Positions 1 to 11,156 of a stretch of 64,000 bases of DNA are shown piece after piece. The notes beneath the pieces are model-generated. The model searched no databases, was not told the DNA's origin, and saw nothing but the letters and a program-made list of their open reading frames with translations. How positions within the stretch are numbered: the stretch's first letter is position 1; every line of letters starts with the position of its first letter. Position numbers and translations under genes: made by a program. The DNA is from Parambassis ranga (taxonomy: Eukaryota > Chordata > Actinopteri > Ambassidae). The stretch spans positions 17,975,006 through 18,039,005 of the forward strand of contig NC_041039.1 in NCBI RefSeq assembly GCF_900634625.1. Reading direction: 5' to 3'.

Positions 1-1890
1 ACAATCTAAAGTTGGTCTCTTTGATTCCAATGAATGACATCCTTACACTCCTATCTGCTGAATAATGCATTTCACTTCAGTCCTTGTATAGCAGGGCTCT
101 CTGGCTAGTTGAGAGGAAACTAATCTTGAAAAGATTATTGTATTTACTTTTTTTGGCGAGGCCCTGAACTGGTATGGGAGGTAGTTGTGGCTTTTGTGGT
201 CACGTGTTTATTGTTTATGCTTTGTATTTATCCCTAATTAATGCTGTGCCGATGAGTGCTGTCACAGACACCAGTGAACAACGGTCTGGTCTCACGCAAT
301 GTGCGGATGATTTCCTCCCCACATTCAAGGCCTTGGAGAGCAGCAAAAAGCTTCCTCCAACTTGTCTCTTTGAGCCCGAGCAGGAAGACAGATGCTCTAC
401 AAAAACACACACAAAACCAAAGACTGTCAATCTATGATCCCGCTACTCCTCGACTGCATGTCCTTTTTGTAAGCCCTCTCCATGTTTTCAGTATGAGCTT
501 CAGAGCAAAAGCTAGTTCAAAGACATGTTGTGATTATGTTATTCATAATCACAATTGTTGAACATGTTTTTCCCAGATGAAAGCTTGGGATCCTCATGCA
601 GATCAGTCAGAGGTCACTTCAAGGTCCCCCTGCATGTGGCTACTCTATCCAACAAATCTCTGTCATAGGATTATTGTTTTCAAATGATCTGCTCACTGAC
701 AAATGATGTGTGACCAATTTTAAAATAATGCAACTTGTCTTCAATGAAAAATGGAGCTGTGAGACTTTATACAGTTAGAAGTTGAATGATGTGTGTGATT
801 AGAAGTGACTGATACTGATTAATGGTCTATTCTGACACATGATAATAGCCTCCATTATTTCTAATGGTCTCATTTGTGGAATGTATTTGTGTTTCTGACT
901 CAAAGTATGATTAGATTAGTGTAGACGCTTTGGTGGAATTCAGATCTAGTTGAAATAAATTTGTAGTATTGAAGGGATGGCTCCTCCTCAAAACTTAAAA
1001 AACTTCACACAGCAGACAGACTGGGGGCAACATTTGTAGTCCATGATGGGTTTATGTGTTTTGTCTTAGCACCAGCTAGCTGGCTTGGATGCTAATTACC
1101 ACCAGGTCCTCACAATTGGTCAATGATATGTCCATCAGATAGGACTATGGTTATGTTTCTGCTTACAGAACATACAGACATTATGTTATGTAAGAAGGAT
1201 GGTGGATGGGTATCCAAAGCATTGGACCTCGGGAGTCCAAGGTTGGAGTTCCTACACACTGCCAAATTTGGTTTTTAATTACCGTTTTAAACAATGGTTA
1301 GGGTTAGGCATTAAAAACAGGGGTTAGGGGGCAAAGATCATCATTCACAACAAAATTCACAACATTAAACATGTTTTACCAGGAAAACCCTCCCATCAGA
1401 CCAGTGGGATCTGTCTCCAACCCTATAAGCACGTAGAGGTGCACCCCAAGAAATGTTTTAAAAGACAGAAATATTGACCTCATGTCACGTTTTCCTGGTG
1501 AGGACGGACAGGCTGGCAATTTCAGTAGATATCTCTGCGATAGTATATTTTGCAACTGTTATTCCTTCACAATCTGTGGACTTATTTATTTTCGGGTCTT
1601 TTGACAGTTTTTTTAAAAAATGTCCCTGCTGCTCATGTAACTTCAGTATTTTATTGGAAGAAACTGTTAAAGAAAACAATATGTGGAACAATCCTCTGTA
1701 AAGACAGCACCATGTGCAGTGTATTACTCATTTCATCCTAGTTTTTGTTTCCTCTAGAATTTACTGGAGGTAGATCTTTTCTATGCAGTATACAATAAAA
1801 AACATTATGTGGTTTGCTCAGTCAAGCATGGGGGACAGTTTTCTGGAGATGTTGACTCACCCTAAATATACTTTTCTCTATTTAGGTTGA
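1..1890. other. non-coding, no gene recognised
   Basis: AT-rich sequence with frequent stops in all frames. The only structure seen is the telomere-like tract at 1297. The short open frames at 174-561 and 1474-1741 lack splice sites, domains and coding bias. Confidence 0.6.
1297..1336 (+). repeat. short telomere-like tract
   Basis: GGTTAGGGTTAGGC and, shortly after, GGGGTTAGGGGG give degenerate TTAGGG units. The tract is too short and irregular to be a real telomeric array. Confidence 0.4.
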
Positions 1891-1899
1891 AGGCTTTAA

Positions 1900-2041
1900 C
1901 ATGTCACGGCTGCTCTACCCTATAGAGTAAAACACCGCTATGCTTCATTTTTGCCTGGGGTCATGATCTCCCCAAGGGAGCGAGTGGACGGCTTCCTCAA
2001 CCCGCCATATCAGCAGGGCCCTCCCGACATGTATAATCTGT
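1900..2041 (+). other. short protein-like open frame, unassigned
   Basis: A 46-codon open frame ends MISPRERVDGFLNPPYQQGP, then PDMYNL and TAA. It is richer in GC and more peptide-like than its surroundings. There is no good splice acceptor in frame, and the ATG at 1963 leaves only 26 codons. On the other strand the adjoining stretch holds CCTCAGTGGTAGAACC, which resembles a polymerase III A box without a B box. It may be an exon fragment, an old repeat or chance. Confidence 0.18.
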
Positions 2042-2044
2042 AAT

Positions 2045-3380
2045 GCATAGCTGCGTTTTACTGCATGCGATGGTTCTACCACTGAGGCCTGACAGTGCCA
2101 AGGCCTGTGGTGGCTTTGGGCGTTGCAGGCCTCTGAAGTTTGTTCTGTCTTGCACGGGTATACCACCTGAGGACTGGAGTGCTTGGCTGCATGATTAATT
2201 AATGTGTGGTGGAAGAATTTAGGAAAAGTGGATGTGTTGCAAAAGTGGATAGTGAGCAAGAAATTGTCTGTTCTTATCAAAGGCAATGCCTTAACTGTAC
2301 AGTCAAATAGAAATCCTTTGACAGACCACATACAAAAGAGCAAATATCATTCAACCACAGCACAATATTCAGACTCATCAATGCAATCTGTTGTTGTATC
2401 TGAACATATAATACTACAGGGTTGTGGATTTATTTGCTCATGTGTATTCTGAACCTCTGCTAGACCATACTGACAAGTGGTGAAACACAGAACCTGGAAA
2501 CCAGCCAGGTCTGCTAAAACTGGACCAGACCAAGCCAGTCCAAAGTAGACCTCGCTTTTTCCAAACAAAAACAGAAGTTCAGACTGCCAGACTAAATACA
2601 ATGCTTGAAAGACATGTGATCAAAATTACATTAAAAAAAGGATGCCTCCATTAAGAAATTATCATTATCATAGTATCCAGTGAGGCAGACAAGCTACAGC
2701 ACATTGACAAGACAATAAACTGGTTTTATTTGCATGAGGAGGAAAGTGCATCTTTCATCACTTCTTCCACAGCGCCCAAGGCAGCTTCCTCCTCCGCGGT
2801 GCGGCCAGCACCCATCCAGCCACACAGGAAGCATCTTCCACTGCTTCCTCTCTTTCTCCTCCTTTTTTCTGTCGGTCTACTCCTGACTTGCCCATGGTGG
2901 AAACTATTAACAGGGCAGGGTTCCATGGAGCAGTGTGGCGAGGTTATCGTTCACACAGCTTTCCCTCTGTCTCTCTCTTTCTCTCTCTCTCTCTCTCAGC
3001 ACTGCAATCCTCAACACGCAGCCCAATATAGCGGGGGGAGACTCGCTGCCCTCTGTTTTTAAACCTCCACAGCCACAGGGTAACGATTTTTCCTGATACA
3101 AGCGCGGTGAAAATGCGTAAGACTTGACCTTTTTTTCATGGGGCTTGGTGTGTCACAGGCAGGGGTGACAGGGGAAGGAAAATGTGATCGCCAGCCGACT
3201 GTGAAAAAAGTTCTGACAAGTGTCAACAGAAGAGCAACGTCAAGACCCGAAGATGAGATCCTAAATAAACGGATCAGGGTTTCAAAGAATAGCAACATTT
3301 TGGGAAATACACTTATTTTCTTTCCTACAAACCAAGATGATCCATATCAATAAGTAAATTCCCACAAGCTTTTTGAGATT
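2045..3380. other. non-coding, no gene recognised
   Basis: A moderately GC-rich block (about 2750-3060) with a CT tract and a pyrimidine-rich run lies between AT-rich flanks. Short overlapping frames on both strands show no family resemblance. Confidence 0.5.
2965..2997 (+). repeat. (CT)n tract
   Basis: This is an interrupted CT microsatellite in a GC-richer stretch. It sits inside unrelated open frames and has no sign of splice function. Confidence 0.9.
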
Positions 3381-3387
3381 ATTTTGT

Positions 3388-3566
3388 GGCATTTTTCTTT
3401 ATTTAAACAGTGAAGTAGAGATAAGTAGAAAATGTGGGGAAGAGAGCACAGAAATAACATGTTGCAAAGGTCCAGCCGGCCAAAAGTCAAACCGGGGACA
3501 CAGGGCATTCTGACCCATGTGGTATGTGACCTAACCACTCAGCTGTTGGGACCCTAACTTCCAGTC
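3388..3566 (-). mobile_element. tRNA-derived SINE with 7-bp target duplication
   Basis: Read on the minus strand, the head CAGCTGAGTGGTTAGGTCAC carries an A-box-like motif, and a degraded B box follows (CCCCGGTTTGACT). The body runs CCTTTGCAACATGTTATTTC, then a pyrimidine-rich stretch and TTTAAATAAAGAAAAATGCC at the end. Direct repeats ATTTTGT at 3381-3387 and 3567-3573 flank it exactly. The layout (tRNA head, GACCTTTGC-CATGT block, CT-rich tail) is a common teleost SINE design. It is unrelated to the SINEs at 22.7, 30.4 and 48.5 kb. Confidence 0.85.
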
Positions 3567-3573
3567 ATTTTGT

Positions 3574-6500
3574 AAATTAGAAACGCACATTTTATTTAAG
3601 TGCTAGACGACTTGTCACTTTAGATAATTCATGGTTAGATGAAGGCACTGAGCTACTTGGTTAGGTTTAAAAGAAGAAAAAGAAACTTCTCCTAAGCTCT
3701 TGAAATCACAGAGACTAAGTCTATAAAAGCCTTTTAACAATTTTCTCTGCAACCAAGTCATGCATTTTTAGGGAACACCTGGCACCATTCTGTCAAGTTC
3801 TTCCAGTGAGGTCAGGCCAAGTGCCAAAAACTGCAGTTCCTTTAATGTCCTGACGTGAGCCTCCCATGATGCCCAATATTTTCAGCCTGGTACAAAATCC
3901 CTGCGTTAAACATATAATCTCTGATTTGCTGTGTGCCCTCCTGAGGTCAAGTGAATTAGGTGAACTCTCATAACCATGAAAAAGCCTTCAGACTACTGAG
4001 GATTGTCAAAGTTGGTCATGTAAAATGCTAACAACCCAAGTAGTTCTGGTTATGTGTCCCAAAACTATTTAATGAATTATTTATTATTTGAGTCAGTATG
4101 CATTAAAATTCACTCTCCCTGATGGAAAGTACCTGCTAAACTCTGTGTACTGTAGTGCCATCTGTCCTCTCACTTCTAATCTCTCAGCCAGCCTCATCAT
4201 CCTCCTTTCCTCCTCCTTCTGCTCCCCAGGCTGCTGAAAAGCTGTCATTGATGAAAACACTGTGAGGAGGTGAGAGGAGCTCAGGCCCCATGGGCTCGTG
4301 TAGCAGCTCCACTGAAAGACTTCCATTTAAACACACACACCTGTTAACAAATACCAACAATGGACTGCATGGCTGCCAGTTCAGTGAGCTATGTGCTCTG
4401 ACCCCACTCCCACCTCTCATCCCCCTGGCAGATATTAAAGAACCTCTATTTACCCATCCTGGCACACAGCGCACAGGCCCCCACAGAGGCTGGTCTGCCC
4501 AGGGTGCCCTCAATCCACTATTGTCCAGTGATGGAGGACAAGGCGGATAGATGGCAAGGAATGTGAAAAACAGATTTTTACATTGGCTTAAACATCAACT
4601 TGACTCACACGTTGCCCTGTTGGTCTCCATGGAATGTGAAACTGAAGGTGTCGACACAGTCTGAGGAACAAAATGATGTGCCAGCTGCATGTTTCAGCGC
4701 TTTTAAAATGGGGATAAAATGCTTATTTGCTTTAAGGTGAAAGTCTCCATATTTTGTTGCTCCTTGCCATTTTTTTCCCCAACAATCACAGGACCCAAGA
4801 TTTGTCATTGCCTTCTCAAAGAACACATACTATGCGAGTGTCTGTTGCCAAGATGACCTTGTTTGTCAGTGGCATCCAAAATGCATATGACCATAACAAA
4901 ATTGATTCATATGACTGTTTTCTAAACTGCCACCACCAGAGCTTTGGTTCAGTCTAGGAGTCTAGAACTCTTTAATTGTGGTCAGCAGAACAATATTGAT
5001 AATAGTTTAAAGAAAACAGTGCTAGGAGACAAAAAGCACACAGCAGTGCATGTTAAAGTTATAGGCTATGATCCAGGCTGACAGTTTTTTAAAAACATAT
5101 CACTCAACCTCTGCTTTCGCAGGCAACAGTCATAATTCACACAGCCACAGACAATACAGCAGATTATTTTAGGCAAATATATGTCCATTGTTTTTCCTGT
5201 TGTGGACAGAGCTGGTACTTTGATCATAACTACTCTTACAGCCTATTCTTAAAATTATTTATGATTCATGTATTTATTTATTACTTACAGTATTAAATAA
5301 TATGTTGTTTTTTTAAAATAATAGAAATTTAAATATCTATAGAGGGCATGTTCAGAGTGTTAAAGCACAAAAGGTCTGATGGAAAATTAGACTATTGACA
5401 CATGATAGCTTGGCAAGGCAGTCAAAAGAGGAAGGCAAGATAGATGGATGTAGAATTTCTAACCCAGGAGGGTGGGGTTTGTGTGCTTTTGTCAGACTTG
5501 TTCCTTTTTTTTTCTTTGGTTTAGGTCCCAAACTACTTGGTAAGGTTTAGGAACAAATCATTGTTTCATCCCAAACAAGTGTTTCCACCATCTTTTGGCT
5601 GTCATGGTGACAGGACAACAAAAGATTTGCAATGTTTGGCACTGGTTGTTTTCCTTACTGGGATGGACAGGACTGACCTTCTGCTTAAAACTGTTGGATG
5701 ATTGAATAATATGTCATGGTAGAGACCAAAACTTTTTGCAGGGTGAACGCCCTTGGCAATAAGGCCAGTAGGAACCAGCTACCGCTGATCGCCACCATTC
5801 TTGAGATGGGGCCGCTCCCCAGTTCAGCTCTGACCACTCCTTTTGTGTTCACTGAAGGTGGTGGAGGGGGCTTGGTGGGTGGGGGTGGACTCAGCCATTC
5901 AACCCTATGGGACAGATAATAGCTTCGCTGGCCTGCTCACCCTCCACTCCCCACCACTGCTCCATCCTCCCATAAAATTCCACACTATAATTGCGTTCCC
6001 TGGAAGCCAGGAGGAGAAGAAGAGGAAAAAGGTAGAGGGAGGAGGGAAAAGAAAGAACTCTATAGTAGGGAGCCGGTATTCATCCCAGGCCTATGCACAG
6101 CAAACAACAAACTGCGAACCACAGTCTAGGAAGAAAGAGCCACAACGGTCAAAAGCAGTGAAGGACTGGCCCACCAGTTTCCAATTCAGTGGGGCCTGGC
6201 TTCTTTAATAACTGATTGAGTTCACAATTAGACCCCGCTTGCTGGTAATACAAGTCTTCTTAGAGGCTCAATTGCTATTGGTGGGAGACAAGGCCACTGT
6301 TGTGTCCTGGGGATTAAAGCAGGCAGGGGGAATCAAAAGCCATTTTACAATACAGTAATCAGCATGTTTTCCCTCTGAAAGGCCCTCTGCTCCCCCATTT
6401 AGAAAACACAGAGCATTACCTCCTTTCTGCTCCCTACAAAACCCATTCAGCCACCAGCTTTATTATATGGATTAATCCTATGTGTTGTTGGGGTTCTGGG

Positions 6501-8160
6501 GTTCAGCAAAGGAGGAGGGTGTAGGTGAAGAAGTGTCCACTCCAGATTGGTGAAGGTGGTTGATGAAGACAAGGAAATGACCCAGCCAAGATGTCTCCCT
6601 TGTACCTAACCTGAAGATTGGTTCCTGAATTTACATGGGTCGTTTACACTATTGTGAACTGGGGCAGTAAACCCATTATATCATATTTATCATTTTATTG
6701 AAGTAGATTTCTTTGTAGTGTTCTGCTGTGATGGACAGTCAAACTTTGTGTCAATTTGTGATCAATGATGTGTTTATAAAGGGTGATTACTTAACTGCTT
6801 ACACAACACATAAACAAAATTCTCCTCAGCAGGCAAGCTGATGGTCATTGTTTAATAGGATGCAAAGTAATTTAAGATTTACTTTAATAATTTCCATAGG
6901 CTAAATACTGCTGGTGGAAAACGTGAGACATCTACAGGACAAAATTAGAATCAGTATAGGAGACTTTCAGGAGAAGTGGATAAACATGGTGATTCTAGAT
7001 TAGCAATCACTGCACACCCTCCCCCAGGTATGTACTTTTGAAGAAGATTCCTCAACCTTTAACCTACAGTCATTTATTGCCCACTGTGTAGCTACCCCTA
7101 GTGTACCACTCAGAGAGTCAGACGCAGAAAACCAGAGGTTTCTTTGTTGGTGATAGAAGCGATAAAACTGGAATTTAAGCATGTGAATAAGGTAATGTAA
7201 CAATAACAAGGAGTCAAACATCCAATTAACATTGTGAGAATTATGACTGCTGCTGAATGACTGAATTCATTACAATGTTATTCAAGTGAAAGCTATTTAT
7301 AACTCTCAGTCAAGATAATGATTGTGGTGTAACATGAAATTCATTATCAGACTTTACAAGATGTGACGGAAAATGCTCACTAGATCAAAAAGTCATTTTA
7401 ACATTCAAAATGTTAACGTAGGATCTCATGCTTCCAAAAATGAAAAACATCTGGAAAGAAAAAAAAGCAGACAGATGTGTTGCAGCAGTGAAACAACAAT
7501 GCATTTTTTCTTAATAATGCTATCAAAGGATCTATTATTTGGCCGTTTTTTTCCCCCTTGTGTCTGGGAATAATGCATTACGAAAGGCGAGATCCATGTA
7601 CTACAATGGAGAGAGGAAGTATTCCATGTCGCTCTCCTTCGGCTTCCTGATCAAAACCACATACATCTGATTCAGTTTATCCTGCGTCATCCACAGCCGT
7701 TCCTTCATTGATCTCCCTGAAAAAACACTGCTGCATGTCATAGACTTCACATTCTTGACTGCAACGCAAATCAAGAAACACAAGCTCTGATTGTTAGTGA
7801 TGGGGTGTTTGCAAGTGCACACTAAGGATGGAAAAACTGTAGAGTGACAAACAAGCTAACAGCTGTAATCTAAAACACTGCTGTTCTGAGTCACTTAGTT
7901 ACAAGGCCGACCTTTTGTTTGTTAGCTTTGTCAATTAGTTGTATCACACTCAAAGCAATGTCGCAATGGATGAAAACTGAGAAAAGAATTTAATGCAGCT
8001 TCCGAGACCTAAGTCACATGCCACTAAGATACTAAGAGGTCTGAGTTTTTGTCGGATTAAAGCCACCATCAAAGATAAATTAATTACACAAGACTTCTAT
8101 GTTGCATGATTCAATCATTTTGATTTTTTAGTTACAGCATTTTAAGGTTTCTCTCTACAG
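3574..8160. other. non-coding, no gene recognised
   Basis: There is no supported exon. The stretch at about 5740-6480 is less AT-rich, free of recognisable repeats and contains GGATTAATCC at 6469-6478. It could be conserved regulatory DNA, but this cannot be judged from one sequence. Confidence 0.45.
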
Positions 8161-8215
8161 TATCTGGCTGTGACAGTCCTGGTGTCACAGACAATGGCAG
8201 CCTACAGGGTGGCAG
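8161..8215 (+). other. 55-bp splice-bounded exon-like segment, unassigned
   Basis: A strong pyrimidine-rich acceptor (TTTCTCTCTACAG) precedes TATCTGGCTGTGACAGTCC, and the segment ends GGTGGCAG before the donor GTAAGC. Two frames are open. At 55 nt it is not a multiple of three. No partner exon is recognised. It could be a non-coding RNA exon or a chance match. Confidence 0.2.
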
Positions 8216-8298
8216 GTAAGCTTATCTAAACATAAGAGCAACTGAGACAAATGTGACATCGATTTGCTTTGAAAATGCTCCAGTCCAAAGAAATCTGG

Positions 8299-8332
8299 GT
8301 GCTTTGGTGCACATTTTTGTGCACCAAAGTAC
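8299..8332. repeat. 34-nt near-perfect hairpin
   Basis: The arms GTGCTTTGGTGCACA and TGTGCACCAAAGTAC pair over 15 positions with one G-T wobble, around a TTTT loop. Six A residues follow directly. It lies just left of the tentative MITE at 8368. No mature small-RNA family is recognised. Confidence 0.6.
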
Positions 8333-8367
8333 AAAAAAGTGTACTGTAAACGTGACCATGACGGGAT

Positions 8368-8652
8368 CATAGACTGTATATAAAGATAGATGACATGGCA
8401 TTGCCTCAATCTGTTGTACTAAAAGTTAGGCCAAAATGGACAAAGTTGGTACCTCTCAGCATAATAATAGCTGAGAGGTGAAGCACACTCCTGCATCACT
8501 TTGTCCTTTAAATAATTAAACATATTGCAGAATAACATTTGAGTGTAGACTGGACTGATTTATGACCTCTAACGCAGCCAGTCAGTGGGTCAATCCTGAT
8601 GTTTTGGCCTCACTTTTGTGGAGCTGTCATGGTGACACATCCAATGACATAG
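8368..8652. mobile_element. degraded MITE-like repeat (tentative)
   Basis: The left edge ATAGACTGTATATAAAGAT and internal phrases such as TGATGTTTTGGCCTCACTTT and GAGCTGTCATG match, from memory, a common fish short repeat. That repeat ends in a copy of ATAGACTGTATATAAAG facing the other way. The right inverted repeat is badly decayed here (CACATCCAATGACATAG). This is a memory-based call that needs a repeat-library comparison. Confidence 0.35.
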
Positions 8653-10027
8653 GTGGCGGGCAGTTTCCAAAAGAGGTCCTACATCAAGCTGACCAAAAAC
8701 GTTGCTGCCTGGAAGACAGAGATCTGCTCTGTATATATAGTGCGCTGACAAAACTCATTCAAATATTATTTTACATCTAATCTGCACCGTCTGTGGCTGT
8801 TATCAGTATGTTGAAACAGCTAAATGCATATTAATGACCTTTGTTTCACCGCCCACCACGTCTGCATGTTATCTGCTACATCGTAAAACATGTCTTTGCA
8901 CAAAAGAGAAGCACAAGTACGAGTACAAATCCAGCTGACGCGTGGGCAGAATGGCCAAAAACCAACTTTTATCATTTTCGTTCCCCCACATTCCTAACCA
9001 GCCCCCTGCTGCTGTCTGTGCAGGCCTGTTGTAATAACCTTACTCACAACCTCTGCGTTTGAATCAGAAATGAGGAACTCATTCACTCTTGACGTGCTTT
9101 TAGGCAATGGAAAGGATGATATAAGATGTCTCCATGCCTGTTCTGTGTGTGGCATACCATCTATTATGACAGACTGTTTTTTCAGACATCTCCAATCTCT
9201 CTTTCCTCTATGGTGGGCTGTTTCTTTCATAAGAAAGGTAATAGTAATTTGTTGGAGGGAGGGGTAAGGTTTTAAGAGCAATTTGCTGAGAGAAAGGAGA
9301 GAGAGAGGGGACAGATGATGGTCAGAGGAGAGAGGGAAACACAAAAAAAGTGGGAGGGATGGAGGGAATACCGAGTGAAAGAAGAGAGATCTGCAGTGAG
9401 TTTGGCAGCTTTCCACAGAAACCATTAAGTATGATGTGCATGGTTGTGTTTGTGTATATGTGTAAGTGTGTTATTGCAGGTGCATTTGTAAGATTTTTGT
9501 GTGTTATGCTCTTCTTTCTCCCAGGTAACCACTCAGTCCACCTGGCTGGAAAAATCACACACTAGAAAGTGGTAGCTTCCTCCCTTGGGGAGAGTATGTT
9601 CAGTACTGTATACCTGAAGATGTCAGCACTAACATCTGCAGCAGCTTTTAGTTTAGTCAACAACAGCTTGGATGCCTTAAATTTACAATTTGAAAGACAA
9701 AAAAGTCTAAAAGATTTTGGAATTGAGTAAAATTATTAACCAAATGGAGGAAATGTAACATAACAGCTATGACATTATATTAAATGACATTGATGAAGTG
9801 CGTTGCAGGCATAACCAGTTAGCCCTGGACCATACTATATATGCATATTATGCATATTACCACTTTGTACAAGATTGAAAAGCATCTAATCTACCCAACA
9901 AGAAAGGAAGGAGTGCTCCCAAGAGTGTCATTTTCGTTTTGAAATATAATTGCATCCACTGCTGACCTCTTCCTGCTTCCTTGCACCCCAATACTCCAAC
10001 TCAGTGAAGGCTAAAGCTCGTTAATAG

Positions 10028-10058
10028 GGCCATTTTCGGCCGAAAATTTTCGATGGCC
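10028..10058. repeat. nested palindromes
   Basis: Within 31 bp there is a 16-bp palindrome (ATTTTCGGCCGAAAAT, 10032-10047) overlapping a 12-bp palindrome (CGAAAATTTTCG, 10041-10052). Outer GGCCAT/ATGGCC arms enclose them. The segment is unusually CpG-rich for this region. Confidence 0.55.
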
Positions 10059-11135
10059 ACAAATTCAGTGCATCTTGCTCTCAGTCCAAGAGCACTGGTT
10101 TGGGAGGTCTTGCAGCTTGTTCACTACACATCGTCTGGGTGGAACGTTTTCGTAGTTGGGTCCGAGGACTATCATGTAATGGGTTAGAATCAAGGTAAAA
10201 CAATATAGTTACCTATAGTTCAATCTATTATCATGCTAAGCGCCCACCTCCATGAACATTATCGGCTTGTTATCATCCCTCTTTCAGGTAAACAGTTATT
10301 TGGGAAAACAAGCACATAATAGCAACATCTTCCTCCATGTTCACCTAAACTGCTGCTTCTGAAATGAATTCAAAAACTGTGTGTGCTCACTGCAGTTCTT
10401 TCTTCTTGCCACCTCAGGAACACAAACAGATTTCTCTGTTCTTGTGGAGTATCTAACAAGCTTAGGGCCCTGAAGAAACTGTTCAGCATTATGGTGGCTG
10501 GTTGAAGGATGATTTAAATATAATAGAAAATCAGATTTAGAGATAGATTCTTCATTTGATTTCATTCTATCAAAAATGTATAAAAGTTTCAAAAACAAGA
10601 CCAGTTACCACAAACTACTGTTTCTTTTTTGCTAGTCAGTGTATTTCTCTACTGAAACCAGCAGACATGAATCATCTCGTGTTTGGTGAGCACAACCTAC
10701 AGTAAATCACAGTCAATTGGCGGACCTACATTAATGTAAACAAACCATGTGCACTCAAAGTGGATCAGCTGATCCAGAGGGATTTCCAGGGAGCGCATTT
10801 GTTGCCTCAGTCAATGTTTTACTGGAGTCCATGTTACCCAGGAATGAGTATGAAAGTCATAACAGACAAAAAGATCAAAATTAGACCCTGGTTAACAAAA
10901 TGCTGGAATTTCCCTTTATGAAAGCAAATTTCTGGATCATATCAGCATGTAATGAAATGAGTCAAAGAAGCAGTTTGTGAGTTACTGCTCAAGTGTGGAC
11001 GTGCCATGAATGCTTTTGTCAGTTAAAGCAGTGTTGAAGCTAAGGACTCTGATTAATATTCTGTGGCAGCACTTGTTAGCATGCATCTTCTGGTCCTTAC
11101 TCACTCTCTTACAAATACACACTCACGCCCAGACC

Positions 11136-11156
11136 CACACACACACACACACACAC
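11136..11156 (+). repeat. (CA)n microsatellite
   Basis: An uninterrupted CA repeat of about ten units. Confidence 0.95.
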
